64,000 bases of DNA, from NCBI GenBank assembly GCA_037623315.1, contig JBBJJH010000003.1, forward strand, positions 124,001-188,000, written 5' to 3'. Under the pieces are notes generated by a model. It did not search any database and had not been told where the DNA came from. It saw only the letters and a program-made list of their open reading frames with translations. The stretch is from Halanaerobiaceae bacterium ANBcell28 (lineage in GTDB: Bacteria; Bacillota; Halanaerobiia; Halanaerobiales; DTU029). This document shows positions 18,474-27,273 of the stretch, one piece after another. Both the position numbers and the translations under genes were made by a program. Within the stretch, counting starts at the first letter, position 1. Each line of letters begins with the position of its first letter.

Positions 18474-18986
18474 TTACTTATAAATATTGGACATATTCAA
18501 ATGCTCTAATTCAACATCAGATAAAGCAGCAAAGACATCTCTAACTCTAGTTTCAGGAGCAGTTCTAGCTACTTCCAAATAAAAATTGATGGCTTTTTGC
18601 TCATGCTCGTGTGCTAATTCGAAGCGTTCTTTATCATTTTCTGGAATTTCTACTTCAGGTAAATCTCCTTCCTCTATATCTAGCATATCTGCAATTAATT
18701 CTGCATGTTCACCTTCATGTTTAGCTAGACGTTTAAAAATAGCCATATTTATCTGGTTCTCTGCATTTGCAGCACATTTTTTATAAAAAGCAGTGTTATT
18801 CATCTCTAATTCTAATGCATACTCCAAGTCTTTTCTACTCTTCTCTGACATTTCTACTACACCAAAGTCGATATATTCTGCAGGTGATACTTTATTCTTA
18901 CCTGCAGCACCACAATAAGGACAACGATCAGGTGCTTCTTTCCCTAAATACGTTTCTCCACAGATTTGACATCTCCACGGTTTCAT
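18474..18986 (-). CDS. Reverse rubrerythrin (N-terminal rubredoxin, C-terminal ferritin-like)
   Basis: A 170-residue protein. The rubredoxin-like iron site comes first (CQICGETYLG and CPYCGAAG, residues 5-27). A ferritin-like diiron four-helix domain follows, with LEMNNTAFYKK, AKHEGEHAEL and DVELEH. Classical rubrerythrin has the opposite order, so this is the reverse type known from clostridia as an oxygen-inducible NADH-linked peroxidase component. ATG 18986 follows GGAG by 8 bases and is preferred to GTG 18995. It detoxifies hydrogen peroxide and oxygen in anaerobes. A strong promoter lies upstream. Confidence 0.88.
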   Translation of the reverse strand: MKPWRCQICGETYLGKEAPDRCPYCGAAGKNKVSPAEYIDFGVVEMSEKSRKDLEYALELEMNNTAFYKKCAANAENQINMAIFKRLAKHEGEHAELIADMLDIEEGDLPEVEIPENDKERFELAHEHEQKAINFYLEVARTAPETRVRDVFAALSDVELEHLNMSNIYK

Positions 18987-19027
18987 ATGTATCACTCCAT
19001 TTCTTAGTATTGATTACTGTTACTATT

Positions 19028-19056
19028 ATTATAACTTAATTAACTAAGCTTGTCAA
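19028..19056 (-). promoter_or_regulatory. Consensus promoter of the rubrerythrin gene
   Basis: TTGACA (19056-19051) and TATAAT (19033-19028) are separated by 17 bases and placed about 42 bases upstream of the start codon. This is a perfect sigma-A match, suggesting strong expression. Confidence 0.8.
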
Positions 19057-19186
19057 ATACGTAAGTCTTTTAAAACATTTTTAAAAGATTCTATAATTAT
19101 ATAATTTACAGGATAATTTCTTTTCCCAACGGTATACTAGTAAACTAGAATACGAAAACTTATTCTTTATTATGAGGTGATTTATA

Positions 19187-19636
19187 ATGATGAAAGATCG
19201 ATTTACTGTAGGCTTTATTGCAGGAACTATTGCAGCAATTGTCTCCCAATTCGTTAACTTCTTACTAGTAAGTATAATTAATTTAGGGAATATGCGTTTT
19301 GTAGATTTTTCAGGTGTTATGATATTAGGACATATACCTGACTCTTTAGGAGAAGAAATTGTTGCTTATATTGGCTATATTGTTTTTTCAGGATTACTTG
19401 CTCAAATATATATGTATTTTATAAAACTAGTGGGACATCAAAATTACTGGTTCAAGTCTATAATTTTTGGTATTGGCTCCTGGTTTTCTATCTATTCAAT
19501 TACTATATTATTTGCTGTAGAAGGTCTTAAAGAAATTTCTATGGAAACAGCAATAACTAATTTTATTGCTTCAATTACTTATGGTCTTGTTATAGGAATT
19601 GTTGCCTATATTTTAGAAAAAAAATATGATTATTAA
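19187..19636 (+). CDS. YqhR-like four-helix membrane protein of unknown function
   Basis: A 149-residue protein with four hydrophobic segments (about residues 7-30, 59-80, 88-110, 122-143), short loops and a basic C-terminus. The overall pattern resembles the YqhR family of conserved membrane proteins in spore formers; this is a resemblance and not a firm assignment. AGGTGA lies 8 bases before the ATG. It stands alone on the plus strand, divergent from rubrerythrin, and has its own terminator at 19643-19681. Confidence 0.6.
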   Translation: MMKDRFTVGFIAGTIAAIVSQFVNFLLVSIINLGNMRFVDFSGVMILGHIPDSLGEEIVAYIGYIVFSGLLAQIYMYFIKLVGHQNYWFKSIIFGIGSWFSIYSITILFAVEGLKEISMETAITNFIASITYGLVIGIVAYILEKKYDY

Positions 19637-19642
19637 AGGAAA

Positions 19643-19681
19643 TAATAAAATGTCGTCTTTTACTACAACGACATTTTATTT
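19643..19681. terminator. Bidirectional terminator
   Basis: AATAAAATGTCGT and ACGACATTTTATTTT form a stem with A-rich and T-rich flanks on both sides. It lies between the convergent genes ending at 19636 (plus) and 19719 (minus), so it can serve both. Confidence 0.8.
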
Positions 19682-19718
19682 TACCCTATGCTGATATTTC
19701 TTTTAAATACTTTATTAT

Positions 19719-20927
19719 CTATGCATAATTTGCTTCATCTTCAGAATAATAATTCTCTGCATCATTAATACGCCTTCCATTACTAATTATAGTTCCATCA
19801 AGGATATTACAATTTTCTCCTAAAACAGTTACTTCGTTCTTCTTTCCACTTTTATATACACCAATTTTACAGTTGTCACCAATAATATTATCATTGCTAA
19901 TAATTGATTTTTCAATAAGAGTATTTTTACCCACTTCTACTCCAGGAAGTATAATAGAGTTCTTTATTTGAGCGCCACTAGATATATATGTATTGTTGAA
20001 AATTACAGAATTATTTATAGTACCATGAATAGATGCCCCACTTGAAATTAAACTATTTTTTATTATAGCCTGCTTAGAAATATATTGTGGCAGTACTATA
20101 TTTGTATTAGCTGAATAAATAGGCCAGTTTTTATCATATAACAAATCGCTTCTTTCTTTCTTTAGTAGGTCCATATGGGCTTCCCAGTAAGTATCTATAA
20201 TTCCAATATCTCTCCAATAACCACTATACTTATAAGCATATAGTGTTAAGTTATCCCTTAACATGGCAGGCAATATATGTTTTCCGAAATCTGAAGACTC
20301 TTCATGATCAGATAAATACTTCTTTAAAATACCTAATTTGCAAACATATATGCCCATAGATGCAAAATCGCTTCTAGGATTCTTCGGTTTTTCTTCAAAT
20401 TCAATTATTTTATTTTTATTGTCTGTATTTAATATTCCAAAGCGTGAAGCTTCACTCATTGGCACCTGCACCACACCAATAGTTATATCAGCATCTCTTT
20501 TCTTATGAAAATTTATCATTTTAGAATAGTCCATTTTATAAATATGATCACCTGATAATATAATAACATCCTCTGGGTTATAATGATTTAAAAACTCAAA
20601 ATTTTGATAAACTGCATGTGCTGTACCTTTATACCATGACATTCCATTAGAACTAGAATACGGAGGAAGGACAGTAATACCTCCACCATTATCTACTTTT
20701 GTGATATAACTTTGTTTAAGATGAGAATTTAATATAAATGGTTTATATTGTACTAAAACCCCTATTGTATCAATACCAGAATTTATACAATTACTTAAAG
20801 TGAAGTCAATTATTCGATTTTCTCCTCCAAATGGTAATGCAGGTTTGCTTATATTCCTTGTCAATGGATCCAGGCGCGTCCCCTGACCTCCAGCTAGTAA
20901 TAGTGCTACAATTTCTTTTTTGTACAT
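19719..20927 (-). CDS. glgC: Glucose-1-phosphate adenylyltransferase
   Basis: A 402-residue enzyme. The N-terminal nucleotidyltransferase domain has LLAGGQGTRLDPLT (residues 10-23), KPALPFGG, the SGDHIYKMDY catalytic segment, EEKPKNPRS and WRDIGIIDTYWEA. The C-terminal left-handed beta-helix shows hexapeptide repeats (SSGASIHGTINNS, GVEVGKN). It makes ADP-glucose from ATP and glucose 1-phosphate, the committed step of glycogen synthesis. No other glycogen gene is adjacent, which is unusual. The tail after residue 385 is short and acidic. Confidence 0.93.
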   Translation of the reverse strand: MYKKEIVALLLAGGQGTRLDPLTRNISKPALPFGGENRIIDFTLSNCINSGIDTIGVLVQYKPFILNSHLKQSYITKVDNGGGITVLPPYSSSNGMSWYKGTAHAVYQNFEFLNHYNPEDVIILSGDHIYKMDYSKMINFHKKRDADITIGVVQVPMSEASRFGILNTDNKNKIIEFEEKPKNPRSDFASMGIYVCKLGILKKYLSDHEESSDFGKHILPAMLRDNLTLYAYKYSGYWRDIGIIDTYWEAHMDLLKKERSDLLYDKNWPIYSANTNIVLPQYISKQAIIKNSLISSGASIHGTINNSVIFNNTYISSGAQIKNSIILPGVEVGKNTLIEKSIISNDNIIGDNCKIGVYKSGKKNEVTVLGENCNILDGTIISNGRRINDAENYYSEDEANYA

Positions 20928-21161
20928 AATAAAAAATTCCCCCTTTAATTATTATAAGCAGTAGTACTAAAATTCTTCTAGATTGAATCACTTAAATTAG
21001 TACACACCATTTATATTATGATAGAAGGAGGAAAATGATTACAAATAATTGTAAATACTTTAAGAAAATCAAAATATATTTCACTTTTTAATAATAGAGC
21101 TTAAAATATTTTAAGGACAATACAAATAGAAACTGTAAAAGCTTTATAAGTATTTTTAATC

Positions 21162-21998
21162 TTACACATCTAATACCTCATTCATACTGCCAGTTCTATA
21201 GCCTTCAATATCCATCGTTACATATATATATCCAATTCCTTTTAAATAATTCACAATCTCTTCTCTTTTTTCTAATAATAATACCATGTCTTCTGGAAGG
21301 ATCTCAATCCGTGCAGTATTTTCATCATGATGCCTTACTCTTAATTGACTAAAATTATATTGCTGTAGGAATTCTTCAGCCTTATCTACCATTGTTAAGC
21401 TCTCTACCTTAATTTCATCTCCGTATGGGAAACGTGATGAGAGACAAGCGAATGCTGCCTTTTTCCAGGTAGCTAATCCTAATTTTTTTGATATAACTCT
21501 TATATCATCTTTAGTAAATTCAGCTTCTTTTAAAGGACTAGAAACATGTAACTCAGAAGCTGCTTTCATTCCTGGTCTATAATCATGTAAGTGATCATCA
21601 TAATTAGAACCATCTGCAACATATTTGAACCCTTCATCTTCAGCTATTCTCAATACCTCAGAAAAAAGTTCGAATTTACAATAATAACACCTAAGTTTGT
21701 CATTTTGTGCAAACCTCTCATTTTCTAACTCAGATGTATAAGTAATAATATGTTTAACGCCTATATTTTGTGCCAGTTCTTTAGCTTCTTCTAATTGCTT
21801 CTTAGGATAGGTTTCTGATCTAGATGTAACGGCGAGTACATTTTCTTCTCCCAATACATCATATGCTACTTTTACAAGAAAAGTACTATCAACTCCACCA
21901 GAAAAGGCTACTACCAATTCTCCCTTTTCCCTTAGGTTTTCTTTTAGATTTTCATATTTTACTTCTAATTCTTTAGTAATTTTATCTCTTACTTCCAT
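21162..21998 (-). CDS. larE: LarE-type sacrificial/iron-sulphur sulphur transferase
   Basis: A 278-residue PP-loop ATPase: SGGVDST at residues 33-39 and ACLSSRFPYG near residue 184. LarE adenylates pyridinium biscarboxylic acid mononucleotide and inserts sulphur to build the nickel-pincer cofactor of lactate racemase. Cys104, Cys107 (RCYYCK) and Cys185 match the three-cysteine form that holds a [4Fe-4S] cluster; the Lactobacillus enzyme has only the last cysteine. No larA, larB or larC lies in the window. AAGGAG precedes the ATG. Confidence 0.88.
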   Translation of the reverse strand: MEVRDKITKELEVKYENLKENLREKGELVVAFSGGVDSTFLVKVAYDVLGEENVLAVTSRSETYPKKQLEEAKELAQNIGVKHIITYTSELENERFAQNDKLRCYYCKFELFSEVLRIAEDEGFKYVADGSNYDDHLHDYRPGMKAASELHVSSPLKEAEFTKDDIRVISKKLGLATWKKAAFACLSSRFPYGDEIKVESLTMVDKAEEFLQQYNFSQLRVRHHDENTARIEILPEDMVLLLEKREEIVNYLKGIGYIYVTMDIEGYRTGSMNEVLDV

Positions 21999-22113
21999 GA
22001 TATCACTCCTTGAGTATTTATTATATTATATTATCTTATATTAGAAAAATATATAGAAAGCTTTCTCATCCTTGATATGAAATTAATAAGTTTCTATTTT
22101 TCATGAATCTTTT

Positions 22114-23619
22114 CTATTCTTCATTAATTTGGAAAAACTCATAATCTTTACTCTTTCCAGTCTCAGCAGCTAATCTGCCCAGTTTATAATTTAAAAATTT
22201 TTTGTCTTCTAATTGTAATAAGCTAATATCAAATGCTTCTAAAACATAATGACTAAAAATCCATAATATTTCTTGTACATCGTCAGGACTGCCTTCAGCT
22301 ATAATTAAAAGAGCATCCAATATAGCACCTAAAACAGATACATCTTCTCTACCATAATGACATATTTGAAAAAAGGTCTTATATAATAATTCCTGAAAGC
22401 TAATATCTTCAATTATTAATTTTAACTGCCCATTTGGATCATAATGATAAGTACTTTCAATATTTGATACAGCAATTCTGGATAAAACCCATCCTAGTTG
22501 ATTTATACAAAAGATTGCAGTATTAGGATCATTTATGCCAGGGGAAATTGCTTTAAGGGCAACTTCTGTTAATTTTAATATACCAAATTCCATGTCATTT
22601 TTTTTGCTTCTTTCATTACCAATTACAATATATTTTAAAAATTGTTCAGGGCTAATTTTATCAATCTTTTTTTGACCATTTTTTACATTAAAACTATCAC
22701 AATTTTTTTCCATGATTATCTCTTTTGCATCTTTTTTAAGCTCTTTCATAGATTTTTGCTCTAAATCTAAATCATTATTAAGTAAAAATTTAAAAGGTTC
22801 TTGAGGTCTTATTGATAATAACTTACTATTTTCAGTTACATAGTCACCTATCATTTTTTCTGCCTTTATAACAAGATTATTTTCCACTGCAATATCCGAC
22901 AACTTCTTAAGATCTAGACTTTGAATGAAACCTCTCTGATTAGAGTAAATATAATATGGCTCCTCTGAAAGCATTTGCTCCATATGTTCTGGCGGATCAT
23001 TTTGAACTTGCTCATCCTTTTCAGTTTCTTCTTCAATTCTATCGACTATTTCAATAATTTCATCTCTCAATTTTTTTATAAGTATATTTACCTGAACTGA
23101 ACTAGCCACATGATGTATAAAATAAACAAAATATGCAAGGCAAATTATAGCAATAAAAACCCCAATCACTGAGGTAAATACTTGCCTGTCTCCTCCACTT
23201 TGATCATCTAAAAAAAGCAATGTTAAAATAGAGTATATAAAAGCAGCAAAAAAAATACCTAAAACTTTTAAAGTAACCTTACTATTTAAAAAATCCTGCA
23301 TAGTCCTTGGTGAAAATTGGGATGAATACATTGTTAAAACAACCATTATTGTTGAAAAAGATACAGTAATCATAGCAAATAGAGAACCCGCCAGGGTTGA
23401 TAAAATAATTTTTGCTATATCTACTGAGGTAAAAAAATTAGCCGGGATATATTTTTGCAAAATTTCAACGTAATTATTATCAAGAAAAACTAAAAATAAA
23501 GACAAAGCTGTTGCCAGCAAACCGTAATAAGCTGGAATAAAATATAGTCTTTCTGTAATATTTCGAAATCTTATATATATCCTAATCACCTCACTATAGG
23601 CTTTAGATAACCCTGTCAA
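22114..23619 (-). CDS. DUF2254-family membrane protein
   Basis: A 501-residue protein. Four membrane segments lie in the first 170 residues: helices near 25-45, 70-95, 115-135 and 145-170, with AMITVSFSTIMVVLTMYSSQFSPR between helices 2 and 3. A cytoplasmic domain of about 320 residues follows, containing ALKAISPGINDPNTA and SNIESTYHYDPNG. These segments are typical of DUF2254 proteins, whose function is not known. The first codon is uncertain because TTG 23619 has no clear ribosome site. It lies 57 bases after a small metal-binding gene and may be the last gene of the cadmium operon. Confidence 0.75.
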   Translation of the reverse strand: MTGLSKAYSEVIRIYIRFRNITERLYFIPAYYGLLATALSLFLVFLDNNYVEILQKYIPANFFTSVDIAKIILSTLAGSLFAMITVSFSTIMVVLTMYSSQFSPRTMQDFLNSKVTLKVLGIFFAAFIYSILTLLFLDDQSGGDRQVFTSVIGVFIAIICLAYFVYFIHHVASSVQVNILIKKLRDEIIEIVDRIEEETEKDEQVQNDPPEHMEQMLSEEPYYIYSNQRGFIQSLDLKKLSDIAVENNLVIKAEKMIGDYVTENSKLLSIRPQEPFKFLLNNDLDLEQKSMKELKKDAKEIIMEKNCDSFNVKNGQKKIDKISPEQFLKYIVIGNERSKKNDMEFGILKLTEVALKAISPGINDPNTAIFCINQLGWVLSRIAVSNIESTYHYDPNGQLKLIIEDISFQELLYKTFFQICHYGREDVSVLGAILDALLIIAEGSPDDVQEILWIFSHYVLEAFDISLLQLEDKKFLNYKLGRLAAETGKSKDYEFFQINEE

Positions 23620-23676
23620 TTATACCAAGATTGAATCTTATTAGCAAATAAGAATCTATAGTAATTCTTTATATCT

Positions 23677-23937
23677 TTATAGTAATTCTTTAAGTTTATT
23701 TTCAATCATATCAGGGGAAATCAACATATCATCATAAAATATTTTAAGTATAGATTCTTCAATATCTATGGTTTCTACTCCTTGAATTTCAATTAAGCTG
23801 GATTGAATCTTTTTAATCCACTCATCGCTTTTTTCTTCATTTAATTCTAAATTATATTGAATTAAATAATTATTTTCTTTTTTAGGACAATGATGTTCAT
23901 GACCAGCAGAACAATTACATCCATTACAATCACCCAT
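23677..23937 (-). CDS. Small HMA-like protein with Cys/His-rich N-terminus
   Basis: An 86-residue protein. Residues 4-17 hold four cysteines and two histidines (CNGCNCSAGHEHHC), a likely metal-binding segment. The remainder resembles a heavy-metal-associated beta-alpha-beta fold (EIQGVETIDIEESILKIFYDD) but lacks the usual GMTCxxC metal loop. It follows the ArsR-type gene by 15 bases, so it belongs to the cadmium/zinc operon and may buffer or deliver metal to CadA. It could also act as a sensor; the sequence does not decide. Confidence 0.65.
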   Translation of the reverse strand: MGDCNGCNCSAGHEHHCPKKENNYLIQYNLELNEEKSDEWIKKIQSSLIEIQGVETIDIEESILKIFYDDMLISPDMIENKLKELL

Positions 23938-23952
23938 TATATCACCATCTTT

Positions 23953-24330
23953 CTATTTCTCCATTACATGTTGTAAACCCTGGCTAAATAAACAAAGAAC
24001 ATGATCATCATCAAGTGAATAATATACTATTCGACCTTCTTTCCTATATTTAACTAGTTTATTAGTTCTTAATACCCTTAATTGATGTGATATTGCTGAA
24101 GAACTCATTTCTAGTAATTCAGACAAATCGCATACACATAGTTCTTGTTCTTTTAAAGCATATAATATTTTAATTCTAGTTGGATCACCAATAGTTTTAA
24201 AAATCTCTGCTAAATCTAGAACTATTTCTTCCTCAAGGGTATTTTTCTTCATAATTTCTATCAATTCGTTATTTGGTTTAAATATTTCGCAAACATCACA
24301 GACTGATGATTTGAGATTTACTTTTCCCAT
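23953..24330 (-). CDS. cadC: ArsR/SmtB metal-responsive repressor, CadC-like
   Basis: A 125-residue winged-helix protein. The metal site on the recognition-helix side reads ELCVCDL, as in CadC and related cadmium/lead/zinc sensors. An N-terminal pair of cysteines (VCDVCE, residues 10-15) can complete the site, and Asp/His residues near the C-terminus (DDDHVL, GLQH) resemble the second zinc site of the family. Metal binding would release the operator at 26797-26810. It is located between cadA and the small metal-binding gene, transcribed in the same direction. Confidence 0.9.
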   Translation of the reverse strand: MGKVNLKSSVCDVCEIFKPNNELIEIMKKNTLEEEIVLDLAEIFKTIGDPTRIKILYALKEQELCVCDLSELLEMSSSAISHQLRVLRTNKLVKYRKEGRIVYYSLDDDHVLCLFSQGLQHVMEK

Positions 24331-24412
24331 TATACTATACCTCCAGTTAAATTTCTAATGTATATTTGTTTAATTGACTCAGTGTAAGGCGATTATATTT
24401 CTGTAGCTACTT

Positions 24413-26731
24413 TTACTTAGCAATTCTCATCGCATTAATTACTGCTATCAATGCAACACCAACGTCTGCGAATACTGCCTCCCATAAGGAAGCAACTCCT
24501 AAAGCCCCAAGGATTAAAAATAATCCTTTAACAGCAAAAGCAATAACAATATTCTGCCAGACAATCTTACGTGTAATTCTAGCTGTTTTGATTGCATCTA
24601 CTATCTTTGATGGTTCATCAGTCATTAGAACTACATCTGCTGCCTCAATTGCAGCATCTGAGCCTAATCCACCCATGGCAATTCCAAGATCTGCCCTGGC
24701 TAGTACTGGGGCATCATTGATACCGTCTCCTACAAAGGCTAAATAACCCTGTCTAGATTTATATAGCAATTCTTCTACTTTATCAACTTTATCAGCTGGT
24801 AATAATTCAGCATGATAATCATTCATCCCAATTATATCAGCGATTTTTTCTACTGTTTCTTTTCGATCACCTGAGAGCATCACCATATTTTTGATGCCTA
24901 ATTTCTTTAACTCTTTTATTGTCGCAACTGTGTCTTCTTTCAAAACATCACTAATATTAATATAGCCAGCCAATACATTATCTACAGCCAGATAAACGAT
25001 AGTCCCACTTAATCTACTTAGCTTCTTATTATCTATTTCTGATTCTCTATTGTTTTCTTCATTCTGAGTTTTAAAATCAATATTATATTTATTCATTAAT
25101 TTTTTATTACCAAGTAATATTTCTTTATCATCAAGAGTTATTTTAAGTCCCTGGCCAGAAATTTCCTGGAATGATTTGATTCTATCTCTTTTCACTTCTC
25201 CTGAATATGCCTCTTTAATAGATTTTGATATAGGATGATTAGAATTTTCCTCTGCATAGGCTGCAAATTCAAGAAGCTCTTCTTCTCTAAAGTTATTGAA
25301 GGCTAGAACTTTATCAACTTGAAAAACACCTTTAGTTAAAGTACCAGTTTTATCAAAAACAAGAGTCTCTATTTTATTCAAAGCCTCTAAATAATTACCA
25401 CCTTTTATTAAGACACCTTCTCTTGATGCTCTACCTATGCCTCCAAAAAATCCTAAAGGTATAGATACAACAAGAGCACAAGGACATGAGATTACCAAAA
25501 ATATAAGAGCCCTATAAATCCATTCTGAAAAGTTCCCATCACTAATAAGTAATGGGGGTAATGTTGCTAAAGCTAAAGCTAGAAATACTACTACAGGTGT
25601 ATAATAACTGGCAAATTTACTAATGAATTTTTCAGTTTTTGCCTTTCTAGCACTAGCGTTTTCCACTAAGTTCAAGATACGATTCACAGTAGATTCTTTA
25701 AACTCTTTTTCCACCTCAATAGTCAAAAGCCCATCTTTGCTGATCATACCACTAAGAACTTCATCTCCATTCACTACTTTCCTAGGTTTAGATTCCCCGG
25801 TTAAGGCAGAAGTATCCAACATAGCTTCTCCTTCAATTACTTTGCCATCAAGAGGAACTCTTTCACCTGGCTTAACAATTATATCTTGACCAATACGGAT
25901 AGTTTCTGGAGAGAGCTGAATAATATTATCTCCATCTTTCAAATTAGCATATTCAGCCTTAATATCCATCAATGCCCTAATAGATCGACGAGATTCACCT
26001 ACTGCTCTATTTTCAAACTCCTGGCCTATCATATAAAAAAGCATTACAGCAACAGCTTCTGGATATTCATTTATAGCAAAAGCACCAAAAGTAGCAATAG
26101 ACATCAGAAAATTTTCGTCAAAAATCTGCCCACGCCTTATATTTTTAATTGACAGAAAGACTACTGGCCCGCCAATTATTAAATATGCAATGAAGTACAT
26201 CAGTACTTTGAGACTAGGTGGGAAATGAAACGCTAATATATTAAACTCAAATAATAAAATAGAGATTATAAATATAGAGCTTCCCCAAAAAAGACGCCAT
26301 TTTTTTATTAAAAACATATAGATTAGATCTTTGTACTTACTTTCTGTTTTATTACCATTTGTAAAAGATAATTCATTCTTCTCAATTTCTTCTTCAGGAT
26401 AGGTTTTTCTTTTTCTATTTACTTGTTCATTATTATTATATTTGCATTCCATAGCATTATTAGTATTATTAATATTATTTTGATAATCACTTTTATTTTT
26501 CACTATAACTCCATTTTCAATCCTATCCACTATTGATTGAATATCATTAATTATATTTTCTTTTCTATAAGTACGTATAGTAAGCCTGCTCAAAACAAAA
26601 TTTAGCTCAGCCTCCTCAATATATGATAAGTTATTTAATTCTTTTTCAATTTTTCTTGCACAATTAGAACAGCCTAAACCCTCAAGATATAATTCAAGTT
26701 TAGCTACTTCCTTACTCACTACTGACACCAT
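24413..26731 (-). CDS. cadA: Cadmium/zinc-exporting P1B-type ATPase
   Basis: A 772-residue pump. The N-terminal HMA domain has GLGCSNC (residues 18-24). An Asn-rich linker (about 85-125) follows, then membrane helices, the TGES phosphatase motif, the CPC metal site (SCPCALVVS), the phosphorylated Asp in DKTGTLT and the hinge GDGINDAPVLA. It exports Cd(II), Zn(II) or Pb(II) using ATP. The low-complexity linker is unusual compared with the His-rich linkers of other zinc pumps. Just upstream is a 6-2-6 palindrome matching ArsR-family operators, so induction by metal through the CadC-like protein is expected. Confidence 0.93.
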   Translation of the reverse strand: MVSVVSKEVAKLELYLEGLGCSNCARKIEKELNNLSYIEEAELNFVLSRLTIRTYRKENIINDIQSIVDRIENGVIVKNKSDYQNNINNTNNAMECKYNNNEQVNRKRKTYPEEEIEKNELSFTNGNKTESKYKDLIYMFLIKKWRLFWGSSIFIISILLFEFNILAFHFPPSLKVLMYFIAYLIIGGPVVFLSIKNIRRGQIFDENFLMSIATFGAFAINEYPEAVAVMLFYMIGQEFENRAVGESRRSIRALMDIKAEYANLKDGDNIIQLSPETIRIGQDIIVKPGERVPLDGKVIEGEAMLDTSALTGESKPRKVVNGDEVLSGMISKDGLLTIEVEKEFKESTVNRILNLVENASARKAKTEKFISKFASYYTPVVVFLALALATLPPLLISDGNFSEWIYRALIFLVISCPCALVVSIPLGFFGGIGRASREGVLIKGGNYLEALNKIETLVFDKTGTLTKGVFQVDKVLAFNNFREEELLEFAAYAEENSNHPISKSIKEAYSGEVKRDRIKSFQEISGQGLKITLDDKEILLGNKKLMNKYNIDFKTQNEENNRESEIDNKKLSRLSGTIVYLAVDNVLAGYINISDVLKEDTVATIKELKKLGIKNMVMLSGDRKETVEKIADIIGMNDYHAELLPADKVDKVEELLYKSRQGYLAFVGDGINDAPVLARADLGIAMGGLGSDAAIEAADVVLMTDEPSKIVDAIKTARITRKIVWQNIVIAFAVKGLFLILGALGVASLWEAVFADVGVALIAVINAMRIAK

Positions 26732-26796
26732 ATCCCCCCCTTTTTAATACATATAATATACTATTATTTACTCTTACTTTGTATATTATTTATATG

Positions 26797-26810
26797 TGAA
26801 TACTTATTCA
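26797..26810. promoter_or_regulatory. ArsR-type operator upstream of cadA
   Basis: A perfect palindrome TGAATA-CT-TATTCA lies within a larger ATATG/CATAT symmetric context. This is the 12-2-12 type site bound by SmtB/CzrA/CadC repressors. It lies 66-79 bases upstream of the cadA start, where repression of the operon is expected. Confidence 0.75.
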
Positions 26811-27020
26811 TATGTTCATATATAGTTTATATTAAAAAACAAATAAAAACAAGAGTAAAATTATAAAAATTAATATTTTCATATTTCATCCTATAAAAAA
26901 GCTAGAAAGTAAAAATTCAGTATTAAGAGATATTCAATTAATATAAAGGAAAATAATGCGAGCAAGAAATATAGAATTTTGGGAATAATATATACAAACA
27001 GCACTCAAAGGAGGGGTTTT

Positions 27021-27194
27021 TTGGATAAGAAAAATAATCAAAATAAGGAAAACAGAATGGAAACACCTGTTGAAAACCACCAAACTGCTGCCTGGGCAAA
27101 CATTGAAAACTTAGAGGGTCAGGCAAGAGTCTTTGACCCGCCATTCCAAGGAGTAGAAGATGCCAAAGAATATGTGGATGACAACGAAAAGTAG
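27021..27194 (+). CDS. DUF3787 / CDIF630_02480-family spore surface protein
   Basis: A 57-residue protein starting at TTG 27021, 6 bases after AAGGAGGGG; the ATG at 26979 has no ribosome site. It carries the family core HQTAAWANIE (residues 20-29) and the C-terminal VEDAKEYVDDNEK. Homologues are small, soluble and restricted to spore-forming anaerobes, and one is found on Clostridioides difficile spores. The first 15 residues are Lys/Asn-rich. It stands alone between cadA and nifJ on the plus strand, with a strong terminator after it. It supports a sporulating host. Confidence 0.8.
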   Translation: MDKKNNQNKENRMETPVENHQTAAWANIENLEGQARVFDPPFQGVEDAKEYVDDNEK

Positions 27195-27215
27195 CCTTTA
27201 AAAGTGTCTGTTATG

Positions 27216-27254
27216 AAAAATAGATAGCGGTTTAATAACCGCTATCTATTTTTT
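27216..27254. terminator. Strong bidirectional terminator
   Basis: AAAAATAGATAGCGGTT and AACCGCTATCTATTTTT form a 17-bp perfect stem with A and T tracts on both sides, between the convergent DUF3787 gene and nifJ. Confidence 0.9.
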
Positions 27255-27273
27255 AATTATATTTAATATTTCT

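Noticed and set aside
26938-27144. 68-codon minus-strand ORF opposite the DUF3787 gene
   Set aside because: It is the antisense shadow of the real plus-strand gene, which has a good ribosome site and family match.
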